Shown one piece after another: positions 24,791 through 36,678 of a stretch of 64,000 nt of DNA; position 1 is the stretch's first letter; the number at the start of each line of letters is the position of its first letter. The DNA is from Sipunculus nudus. Lineage: Eukaryota > Annelida > Sipuncula > Golfingiida > Sipunculidae. Made by a program: the position numbers and the translations under genes. The DNA is taken from positions 77,843,676 to 77,907,675 of the forward strand of contig CM049316.1 of the NCBI GenBank assembly GCA_026874595.1, written 5' to 3'. Under the pieces are notes generated by a model, which had not been told where the DNA came from, ran no database searches, and saw only the letters and a program-made list of their open reading frames with translations.

Positions 24791-26697
24791 ACAAGGGACC
24801 TATGGGTCACTGTGCTCAGCTGACGTTAACCTTGAAGGTGAAAATCTAAATTAATATCTAATGAAGATAAAGTGTAAGAGGAAGAGGTAATAAAGGCCAT
24901 GGTTGGTTTGTATGATTGGTTTGTATTGATGAGCAAGAAATTGTTGCAAAAAATATTTTGTGACCTGACCATGTGTTTCCTAATGTTGAAACTAAAGCAT
25001 GTGAGCAGTTTGTGAACAAATGACCTGTACTATTACCATGATCATTAGTTGGTTTTTCGATTAACTGTTGACATTTCAGTAGTTTACACATTTGTTCAAT
25101 TGAATCTATTTTTTTGTATAATATATATTATTGAATATATATGTATTTTATTTATGAAATGTATACAGTTGAAATATAGCTAATTAACAACATAAAACAG
25201 GGCAAACAAAGACTGATCTCAAATTCTGCTGAGGCAGGAAAATAATGAAGAAATGTTTGTATTAAATCCTAATTTTTTTATCACATCAATTATTTTCTAA
25301 TTTAAGTTTATATTTCTTTACATTTCCAATTTAACATATATATCTGAATATAAAAGTTGATTCATAATTCTCAATTGCATCATCATAAATCTCAATCTTG
25401 TCAGATAACACCACATCATGCATACAAATGTTTATTTATTTTTTACCACAAAAATATATCTTTTAAATCTGCAAAACAATAAATATCTTAAAATAGTACT
25501 TGATTTAGATTTCACAATTTTTAATTGTGTCTTTATTTATCCATAATGTACTTCATATTTTATAATAATTAAAGCATACGGATGGGTTCCTTTATATTTG
25601 TTAATATCATTTAAAAGAAAATTTGATTTCTTTAAATATGCTACATTACACAACATTGCATCTTCTGGATTACACCTTGAATTATTTTTTCAAGGAAAGT
25701 TTTTGCATATCGGAGTGGAAACAGCATTACAATTAAGGAGATACAGTGAAAACAATAACAATTACTGCATAACACTTGGTGGGTTGGGTTTGCGGCGGGG
25801 GGGGGGGGATGTGATTGGGGTGGTGATATGAGAATAACTGTACACCTGTAACAGCACAGCAGGGGATCTCCCCCAGTGACTGTAACAAATCAGAAACCCT
25901 GGCATAGCTGACTTCCAGTGACCTGGAGTGGGACCCTGCATCTGTAATCAAAGCAAGTGACTACAGAAAAAAAATCAATAACTATCTTAATTTTCAAGCT
26001 TTTATTTCCAAATTTCAGATTTAGACAGACTAAATATTTATGTTTACATGCTGTGAAAATTAAATCAATGGTGCTTACAGGAAAAAAACGTGCCATGGTC
26101 AAAGTTGGGCAAAATTTAAGGTACTGATTTTTTTTTTATGCTAATAACTTAAAAAATTTACAAAATTCAGATCTTATTTTGGGTAAACAATTGAATCTTA
26201 ATTAAACATAGTTATATACTTGAAAAAATAGACTCTAGTTTCAAAATTTTTCATGTTAAGTGAGTTATTATTTTTCCTGATTTTTTACAAAGTCCAATAT
26301 GTTTGGGCCCACAACTTTAAGAATTTATACTTTACAGACTTAATTTCTGGCATGTACATAGGAACTATATAGAGGAATATTTATGGTAAATATGAGGAAA
26401 AACAAATGAGTGGTTTTGATATGAGGCAGTCCTGAAGTGTGAAAATAGGATTTTAATAAAAAATTGAGGTTTTTCCTTAATTTCTCAAAGGAACGAAGTC
26501 GCAAAGACCCAGTTTTCGGCTTGGTAGGAGATCTTGGGGACATCTAACATTATGGTGAATTTTGGATTCCTAGGTCTTACAGTTTCAAAACGTGCCACAT
26601 CTACGGACGGACGGACGGACGGACGGACGGACAGACGGACGGACGACGGACAATGGACCACGACTATAGCTCAGATGACTTATAGTCAGCTGAGCTA
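24791..26697 (+). mobile_element. family A repeat, copy 3
   Basis: Starts ACAAGGGACCTATGGGTCAC and ends with GGACGGACGG repeats (26,603-26,648), CAATGGACCACGACTATAGC and the 31-nt palindrome at 26,667-26,697. It contains a 12-base G tract (25,797-25,808) and a second AAAAAACGTGC phrase near 26,085. A 50-base scrap of family interior (24,737-24,788) lies between copy 2 and this one. It abuts copy 4 with only three bases between them. Confidence 0.85.
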
Positions 26698-26700
26698 ATA

Positions 26701-29332
26701 AACAAGGGACCTATGGGTCACGACGCTCAGCTGTTATATATGATCAAAAAATATGATTTAGAAATGAGGCACATGCTGGTTTTGTGTGGTAATAAATATA
26801 AGCTGTATTATGAGTTGTTGTTGTTTAGCTTATGTATGATATTGATAGTACCTTTAGAGACAGGGAAGAGGATTGATTTCATTTATTTTATTAACAAATG
26901 GAGTACTACTGTCACACAAATTTTGACTTGGCCATATAACTTATAAGCAGAACATATAATTTAAGAGTTTAACTATTTATTAAAAAAATTACAAATATTG
27001 TCCCAAATATAATTTTTATTAAAAATAATAAGAGAATCTTTTGATTTTTTAAAATGAAATATAACTGATATGATTATTAAAATATATTAAAGAATATATT
27101 CATGAATGCATTCATGAATACATTTTGAAAGTATTTGCACGAGTATTCATATACTTTCATTTTTACCTGAATTCCCATTCTTTATGCAAGAAATTTTATA
27201 ATGGAGTACATAATCATATTCGTATTTAAATACAATTACAAAGTATTTGCACCATGTCTGGTATTTATTCAGTTTTCACCAAACAATGATGTTGAGAATC
27301 CAGAATATTCAAAATTCACACATTTAAATAATGATAATAAGTACCTGGTTTTATGGCTTTTATTTATATTAAAAAATAACTGTAAAAAATTCATTTTGGA
27401 CTAATTTCACATCAATGTACACACTAGACACAGTAGGAATCTAGATTAATATTATCAACTGCATCTTTGTCTATCATTAATTTCCTTCATATAATCCCTA
27501 ATGATTAGTAATGAATAATATGATTTACTTCTTTATCATTAAAAATGAACTGAAAAATGCCATAGGTGACTGCATGGTGTTATTTGGAATATGTGACATT
27601 CTACCCATCGATACAAGATTCTTATATCATCAGTAACTGCAAGTTAATTTCCTGTTATTATAAACTAACAAATTCCTTTTCTATTTTTCTTTAATTTGTT
27701 ATTAAAAACCAATAAAAATTTATTAATTTATTGTTTATTGTTATGTTGTTGGTTAAAACTACTAGATGAGTTGGGTTGGACACCTGGATCAACTGTGGCT
27801 GGCCATAAGCTGCCTGGATTCTCGCCTCAAGCGTGCATAATTTGATGAAAGGTCAACAAGGTCAACATACAGGTGACTCAAGAGGGGCTGGAGAGAGCCA
27901 AAGTCTACCAGGGTCTCATAAAAAACATTAATAAAAGCTACAATATTTGGCCAATTTCTTTCAGCTTTCTAAACTACAAAGATGAAATCCTTATGTGTGC
28001 ATGATATGAAAATTATATCAACAGTGCTCACGGGAAACAAACATGCCATGGTCACAGTTGGGCAAAATTTAAGGTACTAATTTTATATTTATACTAATAA
28101 CTTATAAAATTTGAAAAATTCAGAACTAATTTTGGGTATTCAATTGAATCTTGATTAACTAATGTTACATCCCTGACAAAAAAATCTCTAGCTTCAGCAA
28201 TGCCCTTGTTAAGGGAGTAAATATATTTCTTGATTTTTTACAAAGTGCATTATGTTTGGGCCCATAACTTAAAAAAAATACACAATACTGACATCATTTC
28301 TGGCATGTGCATAGCGAATGTATAGAAAAATATGTATATTATATATGATCAAAGTCAGATCAGTGGTTTTGATATTAGGCAGTCTTAAAGTGTAACAATG
28401 GGTTTTTAATGGAAAAATGAAGTTTTTCATTGATATCTCAAAGGAATTAAGTCCTGGTGACCAAATTCTTGGCATGGTAGGGGATTTTGGAGAAATCTAA
28501 CTGTATGCCAAATTTAAGGAACTTAGAGCTGAAGCTCGGGAGTTGAGCTCTAGCAAACTGCATAACACTAGCAATATGTGACATGGTGCTTGAAAACTTA
28601 AATAAAATCTACATTTTTTTATCAACTGGTTTCAAATTTTTAATGTTAACAGTTGAAATGCTAACTAAAACATGCTGTGAAAATTAAATCCACAGCAGTT
28701 ACAGAAAAAAAACGTGCCATGGTCAAAGTTGGGCAAAATTTAAGGTACCAATTTTTTATTTTTACTAATATTTTAAAAAATTTAAAAGATTTTGATCTAA
28801 TTTTGGGTATACAATTTAATTTTGATTAATAAAAGAAATATTACTGGAAAAAAAGAGCTTAGCTTTAACAAGTTTTGTGTTAAGTGATAAAATTTCTTTC
28901 CTGATTATTTACAAAATGCATTATGTTTGGGCCCATAACTATTTTAAATTATATAATACAGACCTAATTTCTGGCATATACATAGGAATTATATAGAGGA
29001 TTATTTATAGGAAATATGACGAAAAACAGATGAGTGGTTTTGATATTAGGCAGTCCTGAAGTGAGAAAATAGGTTTTTAATAAAAAATTGAGGTTTTTCC
29101 TTAATTTCTCAAAGGAATGAAGTCGCAAAGACCCAGTTTTCGGCTTGGTAGGAGATCTTGGGGACATCTAACATTATGCTGAATTTTGGATTCCTAGGTC
29201 TTACGGTTTCAAAACGTGCCACATCTACGGACGGACGGACGGACGGACGGACGGACGGACGGACAGACGGACGGACGACGGACAATGGACCACGACTATA
29301 GCTCAGATGACTTATAGTCAGCTGAGCTAAAA
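26701..29332 (+). mobile_element. family A repeat, copy 4
   Basis: A 2.63-kb copy starting ACAAGGGACCTATGGGTCAC and ending in an expanded GGAC repeat (29,227-29,283), the palindrome and GAGCTAAAAA. The interior cassette with GTGCCATGGTCA is present twice (near 28,045 and 28,715), showing an internal duplication of about 670 bp. A DR3-like AGGTCA motif is at 27,850-27,864. It is nearly identical, in reverse, to copy 6 at 47,172-49,775. The short frames inside (26,713-26,946 and 27,201-27,404) recur in copy 6 but do not look selected as protein. Confidence 0.9.
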
Positions 29333-30160
29333 ATTGAGGTTTTTCCTTAATTTCTCAAAGGAACAAAGTTGCAAAGACCCAGTTTTCAGCTTGGTAGGAG
29401 ATCTTGGGGACATCTAACATTATGCCAACAGCTTGGGGAGCATAGAGATGTGCAGTGAATGACCTACAGTCACCAAAGTGGACTGCTTGACAATGTAAGG
29501 GAAAACAACAAGAGCCTATAAAAAAATTCAATAACTAGCCTAATTTTGCAGCTTTTATTTTCAAATTTCAGATTTTAACAGATTAATTTAAGGTGCCAAT
29601 TTTATATTTTTGCTAATGTTTAAACAAATTTAACAGATTTTGATTTAATGTTTGGTATACAATTAAATTTTGATTAATTAAAGTTGTATTACTGAAAAAA
29701 AGTCCCTACCTTTAAGACTTTTGGTCTTAAGTGACCAAATATCTTTCCTGATTTTTTTACAAAGTCCATTATGTTTGGGCCCATTACTTTTTTAAATTAA
29801 ATAATACTGACCAAATTTCTGGCATCTATGTAGGAACTATATAGAGGAATATTTATGGTAAATATGAAGAAAATCAGATGAGTGGTTTTGATATTACGCA
29901 GTCCTGAAGTGTGAAAATAGATTTCTAATAAAAAATTGAGGTTTTTCCTTAATATCTCGAAGGAATGAAGTCCTATTGACCCAATTTTGGGCATGGTAGG
30001 AGATTTTGGGACATCTAACTGTATGCCAAACTTCAAATTCGTAGGTCCAATGGTGTTGAAATGTGCCAGTCTTACAGACGGACATCCAGACGGCACGACA
30101 GACGGACGGACAATGGACCACAACTATAGCTCAGATGACTTATAGTCAGCTGAGCTAAAA
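29333..30160 (+). mobile_element. family A repeat, 3' partial copy
   Basis: Directly follows copy 4 and repeats the family's right half a further time. It runs from AAAATTGAGGTTTTTCC through GTGGACTGCTTGACAATGTA and ends with GACGG repeats and the same palindrome and GAGCTAAAAA. It lacks the ACAAGGGACC start. Confidence 0.8.
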
Positions 30161-30432
30161 ATGAAGAAATGATATTGTACTGACTGATATAACCAGGTTG
30201 GGTCACATCATCCAGAGTTTATGTTAATAAGGACCACCTCCTCATAACAACAAGACCATCCTATATGACAATTCGTTCTGATTAACACTTAAACAGCCCA
30301 AATTAAATACTTTGCCCTGCACACTCAGCATGTAGGCTCTAATCTAACAATTAAGTCCTTATCAATTTCCTCATTCTGCTTATCTTTGTTATCTCCAGCT
30401 GATAATTTCACACTGAGCTAAGTGGGGACAAA
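30161..30432. other. short unique stretch
   Basis: About 270 bases of unremarkable AT-rich sequence between the family A cluster and the 152-bp tandem repeat. Confidence 0.5.
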
Positions 30433-30888
30433 AGTATATCTGATTACACAATGATCAGGAACTTCTGTTATCTAGTGATTAACACATGTACAACTACACT
30501 AACATGGATGGTTACAATGCAGTTAAAAACCACTACATTATGAATGCACAGTATGTTGTGTTAGAATTAACTTACAGTAAGTTCAGTATATCTGATTACA
30601 CAATGATCAGGAACTTCTGTTATCTAGTGATTAACACATGTACAACTACACTAACATGGATGGTTACAATGCAGCTAAAAACCACTACATTATGAATGCA
30701 CAGTATGTTGTGTTAGAATTAACTTACAGTAAGTTCAGTATATCTGATTACACAATGATCAGGAACTTCTGTTATCTAGTGATTAACACATGTACAACTA
30801 CACTAACATGGATGGTTACAATGCAGCTAAAAACCACTACATTATAAATGCACAGTATGTTGTGTTAGAATTAACTTACAGTAAGTTC
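30433..30888. repeat. three-copy 152-bp tandem repeat
   Basis: Copies at 30,433-30,584, 30,585-30,736 and 30,737-30,888, each starting AGTATATCTGATTACACAAT. They are almost identical (for example GTTAAAA in copy 1 against GCTAAAA in copies 2 and 3). Each ends in ACTTACAGTAAGT, an odd-centred palindrome. Because 152 is not a multiple of 3, the matching frames in successive copies are a consequence of the repeat, not of coding. Confidence 0.97.
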
Positions 30889-33256
30889 AGTATTTACTAA
30901 AATAAACAATCATCTATCAATCACAAGAGTTTCCTTCTGGTGTCAACATACATATCAATTTATGGAAGAATTTTACTATTCAAATGACAGTTTTCTTTTC
31001 AAATTATGAATGAATGCATTTTTGTTCAGGGTTGCCCATATCTGGACATTTTGGTTATATACTTTTGACAGGAATGGCAGATCAGCCTGGTCAGTAATAT
31101 TAGAACAATTATTCATTTTTTAAGTTCTAAGATATACAGAAATGTTAGAAATATATAATTAAAGAAAAGGCCAAATCCCCCGCCTGTTTGAAAGTGGACC
31201 CCTGTCAGTGAGGCAGTGACACCATTACTGGACCAGTGAAATGTAATTCTGAAGGACAACAGTGACAGTATGGGTTAATCAGTTCACAGCGCTCAAGATT
31301 AGCTGTTATCAGCCCCTGCACTGGAGGTCCAATACAAATGACCTCACTTACTGCTGCTTCCTTACATGCACACAGCAGCTGAGACCTGAGCACAGCAGAC
31401 TGATCACTTGATACTGACATAAAAGGCAAGAAAACATATGTACTTGTTCAGAATTCAACTCCTCTCAAAGGTCAGACATGGTGGAGTCACTAGACTCAAT
31501 TAGGGAATTTTTACTCATGCTTTTTGTGATACTAACTTGATGAGTTATTCTTCAGTCTTTTTAAGAATTGGTCAAAACTGCATACCCCTCCACCCCATAG
31601 CAGAGTTAGTTTAGTTCACTTTTGGTAAAACTTCCTTCTGCATACCGAAGGATAGACATTAAAGGGGCCTATTCTGATATCTGACGTCTATTATGTTAAG
31701 ATAATCCCCCCGAGCTTTTTATAAAAGTAGGCCAGATAATGCCAATCCCACTGCACACAGACTGTTTTTTGTTTATATCCATGTTTAGAACATATTGGGG
31801 TCCTGCCAAAATAAACAAACACATTCACTTAGGACATCTAGCAACAAGTCAAATGAATCATGAATTTTGCAAATGTTGTTCTGCAACTAGTGACCTTTCA
31901 ACTTCCATGCAAGTAACCAACCACCTTAGGTTACATTTTTTTCTATGAGTCTACATTGGCGCACATATTGAGTTTACTAAAGCTTGTAAATAAACAAGCA
32001 CATATATCCATCACAGAGGATTTATAAGACATTTTCTTAACATGAATTGCCTTTTCAGTTCATTAACATGTTCTCAGAGAAAGTCAAAAATCACATAAAT
32101 CCTACAGAAATGGTATGTGAATAGCTGACTGTAAGTTTTTTGTTGCACACAACTTTTTTTTCAGCACCAGTAATTGCCTGATGATATCAGCACCCACCCC
32201 CTTATTTAACAGCCCCATCATCCCTTGTCCCAGGCAGCCCAGCTTCTGTTTATCTTAACAGTTTACATGACAGGGTTGACCTGTGACAGTCATATGGCAC
32301 ACCTCTGCTCTTGCTAATCAACTGTTATCATCAGCTGACTTATGTAACAAGGATACAACTTATTACAAGGTGGACTTGTTCTGGCTCATACACTCAATTA
32401 AATATCCTGTTATACCAGGCACGACCAAACATCCTGTTACACTGTAACACAATGTTCATGTAGATGCACACAACGTGACAAGAAAAAAGCTGTGTATATA
32501 ACCTGATCCCCCTCCAGTGAAAGCTTCACTCAAGCATATGAGCACACATAACCCCTCATGTGTTGCAAGAATATGTACATTTACTTTAATTTCCAGTTTG
32601 ATTTTTCATACAATAAATTCAAGGCCCCCCTCCTCCAACTCACAAAACCATGGCTATACCCCTTGGATCTTCAATATACATAAGAAAGTAAAATTTTTAC
32701 TAAATGTTGAGGTGGCCTATGGTTGTCCCGTCCCCCCCCCCCCCTTCGTAAAAAAAAAAGAAAATTTTATGTGCAGGATGTATAGACTGCTACCTCAAGT
32801 CCTAAAATCTATACTATGACACCTGTTCTTGCCCTAGTCCCTTCAAAATATATTATTATAATTACTTGTGCATGTATATGACTATCCTTTTTGAATTTCT
32901 CGAAATATTATTTGAATATGAAACTGCATGTGGAATATTTCATCATATTCACACAGGACCAAATCTAAACCTCTTGTGGTAGTTTCTTGCAAACCCATTA
33001 CTTTAAATAAATGTGAACAATATTGGTAGCATATTATCAAACAGATTCCAAAAGTAATTTTACCGAACAAAAATGACTAAAATTATTTTAAAGGCAAGCA
33101 GTTCTATTATAAGTGTATGAACAAAAGTAGCCTCCATGAAACTCAGCCATTGCTAATTTTGTATGTAATAAAAACAGGTTTCCATTGTTGGATAGGATAA
33201 GTAGTAGTCTTGTTAAATAATTTGTGTTGATTCTGGGAAAACCTGCGTCTGTTGGT
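30889..33256. other. no gene called (RING gene intron, if that call is right)
   Basis: AT-rich. If the RING exon at 33,805-33,905 is real, this lies downstream of it on the minus strand and is probably intron. I looked for a continuing exon that would begin with the (S)FC residues of the RING and found none. A 13-base C tract is at 32,732-32,744. Confidence 0.45.
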
Positions 33257-33278
33257 GGGGGGGGGGGGGGGGGGGGGG
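33257..33278. repeat. G homopolymer, 22 bases
   Basis: The longest homopolymer of G or C in the window, just outside the CpG-rich promoter region. Confidence 0.9.
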
Positions 33279-33804
33279 TTAAAGGCGTCTTCATACACGT
33301 GGTGTGCGCGCCTTTGTTAAGCCCGGGCCCGCAGTGTGCCAAGCTCTCTCCGTGCATAAGCGATCAATGCTGGCCTCGCACAATACATGAATCACTGCTA
33401 AATTTGGCCCTGCTGACGACTTCGGAAAATTTATTCGTGTTCTTTATGCCACTGTAGGTTCTGTTACAGCGTATCACTGTAACAAACCATGAAATACACG
33501 GCCCCACGAAGCGCGTAAACCAACCGTGACGTTACTGGATGACATCATACTCAACGACCGCGTGGAGCATGGCGCGCAACTCCCCAACACTCTAACCGAC
33601 GCAATTAACAAAGCGCCAATTAACTGTAACTGTCCCATGTGCTAGCGTAAAACAAACCCGCCCTAAAATTAAACATTTAATTCTCTGGCTATTTGATGTT
33701 TTAAATATCCTTGTACCCCTCTGTCATTTCTGTGCTGCACAGTTTCTTTCCTCAACCCGAACAAAGGAAAAGAATGAATGAACCATCAAAACAAATGGAC
33801 TTAC

Positions 33805-33905
33805 CTGTGCCCGCAGGCAATTCGGCAAGGTTTCTCGTACACATCTAAACATATTGGACACGTAACATTGTCCAGATTGTCTAATACCGATCCTCCTGAA
33901 GCCAT
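33805..33905 (-). CDS. RING-finger E3 ligase, first coding exon (RNF114-like)
   Basis: On the minus strand an ATG at 33,905 in a good Kozak context (G at -3, G at +4) opens a 33-codon frame ending in ...TGCGGGCACAG followed by the consensus donor GTAAG. The peptide includes CPICLDVYEKPCRIACGH (residues 16-33). This gives C16-x2-C19-x11-C31-x-H33, the first four zinc ligands of a C3HC4 RING. The intron is phase 2 after AG, so the next residue is probably Ser or Arg, with Phe-Cys expected next. The spacing and the 'VYEKP' phrase resemble RNF114/RNF166/RNF125-type ubiquitin ligases, but TRIM or TRAF proteins cannot be ruled out from one exon. The rest of the gene should lie at lower coordinates. 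As a family, RING proteins recruit an E2 and transfer ubiquitin in the cytosol or nucleus. Confidence 0.8.
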
Positions 33906-34200
33906 TTCTGGGTACTGGCTTCCCTCGGCTCGTGTCACCCGACTATTTGACAGTCCGACGCACTGTCTCCGCTGGAACAGCTGTCAAAACACTTTCTTTT
34001 GTTTACTTCCTACTTGAGCAATTCCTCGCCTCCACCTCTGGAGAGCGCCAACTTGTCCTCCCTTTTTGGAAATGGTTACGTTCGGCGCACTTCCGCTCTA
34101 GTTTCATATCTAGGTCAATGAAATCAACATCCCTTTGAAGGACCCGACTTGAAGGTATCGGTGCCAAATCAAAGGACGTGATATCAGCCAGATACGCCAT
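33906..34200. promoter_or_regulatory. likely bidirectional promoter / first exons
   Basis: This 300-base patch is richer in GC and CpG than the surrounding 35 kb and lies immediately upstream of the minus-strand RING start codon. It contains GCGCACTTCCGCTCT (34,085-34,099), whose ACTTCCG is an ETS-type site common in TATA-less divergent promoters. On the plus strand it ends in CGCCAT followed by GTGAGT (34,201), a consensus donor that could close a non-coding first exon of TWSG1; the TWSG1 exon at 40,520 begins with 15 bases of 5' UTR and so needs an upstream exon. CpG enrichment continues leftward to about 33,300. The pairing with TWSG1 is inference. Confidence 0.5.
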
Positions 34201-34692
34201 GTGAGTGCCTGACTTCGCTAATCACATGTGAGTACACTGATGACGATCACTGAATAAGGATCGGTTTCCAGTTGTTTCGTCACTGCATTTGCAGGATTGG
34301 CCGTGATTAATAACTTGGCTCTGAGAAGTTAGACAAAGATGTCTGTAAATTTATAACAACAATTCTGTTGAAACTGAAAGTCCTAGTTTCTACCTCAAGG
34401 TGCAACAGTGAGACGTGTAATTCATAAAATCATTGTAATGTGGCTTATAACTCTATGTTTTTAGATCTATTTTTTCGGTACTAGTCTGTGGTTTAGTCGT
34501 TTAAATTTATTTACTGAAAGAAATTTTTTATTTTGATATCAGGTGCACAACTGCCACAAGGAGTTTCTGCTACTTGTTGTTTAAATCACTTGCATTCAAA
34601 TACCAAGGCGATCTTAATTAAATGAATATTTTATATGCAGTTTAAAAATTTCAGATTAAAGTCAAATGAACACACAAACACACTGTCAAACA

Positions 34693-34739
<47 letters not shown>

Positions 34740-36162
34740 TAATATACATTTGAGGTCTTTTGTCTACCTGATAAGGATAACATCTTCTTAAGACATTTGT
34801 GATGATGTTGTGCAAAAAACTTTCAAAGTTCCATGAAATTTCATAAATTTACAGATTTTTTGTTTGTCTAATTCTTACAAACAGACAGCATGGTTGACAT
34901 TATAACCTCCAGTAGGACCAGTTAACTTGAAGGTGATAACACGCACAGCATGGCAGTCATTGTTTGGATATAACAACTGTCGAAACTAACAAAGCTTTTA
35001 ACACCATAAGGAATTATGAGAGTCACTTTGAGTGACAACTAGAGGCCACTCAGTCAATCATGTCCTCAAGTGACGCGTGCCTTATCTGGTGGTGCTCAGA
35101 CTGTGCATACTTTATTATGCCGTAAGATCGTTTGTCAACAGACACCTGGCTGTGTAGAAGCACTGCTATCACACCTGGTTAGTGGATGTTAGTGGTTATA
35201 CTCATAACAGTGGCCAAACTGCAGTCAAACACTGAACACGGTGAACAGAATGTATAGTCTTTTACCTGAGTAAGGGTAATATATACTACTTGTCTTTCAA
35301 CACTAGTTTCATTGGTGAAATCAGTCCATGAGAGTGTACCAGGTAAGTCAGTAGTCATTTACAATAATTATAAGTGCACTTATGGGGTTCTGTGAACTGG
35401 TTGTCATAAATTATTTAAGGATATTGTGTACTCTCAGCATGTAATTAAAGGTGTATACAGAAATATAGAATGTAAACAGAAATAGAAACTAATTTTGGAA
35501 CAAACCAGGATGGTCAATACCAAGGTGAATTTATGAGCTTTTGTGAGTCAATGAAGATGTCAATCAGCTCAGAGCAGGTTTGTTATTGGACAAACTGCAG
35601 TTTTGGTTATGTATATGAATAGGACTGGAACTATTCACTGGTACAATGATGCCTCATGTTACAGTCCTATCTTGTATCAGTATCAGCAGATGTCCCTGTA
35701 TCAATACATTGATGATATTTCATCATCCAATATAAAATATCGAAATTCAATATAGAGTGTCCCATTACCATTAAAAAAATCACAGCTGAAACGTCATTGG
35801 TAAGATTAGAGTTGAACAGTATCTGATAGGCTAAATGTTTGTAAATTAATTTTATTTATAATTTATAGATAAACTTTATGAGAGTAAGCTTATCTATATT
35901 TGTAAATACAAGGGAAAATGCAGCTTGGTCTATCCTTGCAACCTAAATTATAATTTGTCAGCTGCATATATGTATGATATTGTATATGGTATGGTAAGTA
36001 AAGTATCTCAACACACATCGTGACATGGGATATAAAATGGGTTATACAAGGTAAAGTAAACACACAAGCTGTATTTTGCCACAAATTGGTGATGCAGATT
36101 TGTATTTCTGGCCTGGTCTGATGGAGTGAATGAAGAGAAAAAATCTAAAAGTGATATCAAGG
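34201..36162 (+). other. probable TWSG1 intron 1, left part
   Basis: No coding signal. It contains one TA microsatellite (34,696-34,738) and otherwise unremarkable sequence. It would be intronic only if the exon at about 34,200 belongs to TWSG1. Confidence 0.4.
34696..34738. repeat. (AT)n microsatellite
   Basis: About 43 uninterrupted bases of AT. Confidence 0.95.
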
Positions 36163-36170
36163 GCTACTTC

Positions 36171-36631
36171 CAGGGTTGGGGTCAAATACAGTGTGCCAAA
36201 TACAAATATAAATACGATAGCTGATCTCCTCCAAATACAAATAAGTGTGAGTGAAGATAAATACAAATACAGAACTACAAATATGCAAATGTAGATTATA
36301 CAGAATATTTATTAATTTTCAGCACAGTGATTGAGTAGTTAATTATAAAGGCACATCTGTGATGGTAAACATCAGGGAGAAGTGAAACACTTGACTTGTT
36401 GCTGTCACTTGGGTTGTTCAGGAGTTAGGAAGTAGTTAAAATTTAAGATTATGGCAGATATGAATATGTATTTATACATGCATATATGTCTTTGTACAGT
36501 ATTGGATCTAAAACATCAAATATTGAGATCAAATACAAATACAAATATCGTTTTGCACATCACAAATTGAAATATAAACGCAAATACATATATTGTGTTT
36601 GAATAAAAATATGTATTTGACCCCAACCGTG
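36171..36631. mobile_element. hAT-type MITE, 461 bp
   Basis: Starts CAGGGTTGGGGTCAAATACA; the reverse complement of its end reads CACGGTTGGGGTCAAATACA. The inverted repeats thus match at 19 of 20 positions. It is flanked by GCTACTTC (36,163-36,170) and GCTCCTTC (36,632-36,639), an 8-bp target duplication with one change. The 8-bp duplication and CAGGGTTGGGG-type ends are hAT signatures. The interior is rich in CAAATACAAATA strings and codes for nothing, so it depends on a transposase elsewhere. Confidence 0.9.
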
Positions 36632-36678
36632 GCTCCTTCAGGAGTCACTGAAGCCATGTACATAAGACTTATTAGGCA

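Noticed and set aside
26340-26543. Recurring 67-codon frame starting MSPRSPTKPKTGSLRL in family A copies (also 28,964-29,167, 47,318-47,521 and variants)
   Set aside because: It recurs because the repeat recurs. In other copies the same region is open in a different frame or interrupted, as expected of non-coding DNA.
26713-26946. Hydrophobic 77-codon frame shared by family A copies 4 and 6
   Set aside because: Only two of six differences change the protein, but a second shared frame (27,201/49,083) has mostly replacement changes. The numbers are too small, and the start codon lies in the terminal ATGGGTCA of the repeat. Not convincing as a gene.
34003-34200. 65-codon minus-strand frame upstream of the RING start
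   Set aside because: It ends in a stop before the RING ATG, is not in frame with it, and overlaps the presumed promoter and plus-strand first exon. It is more likely 5' UTR or chance.
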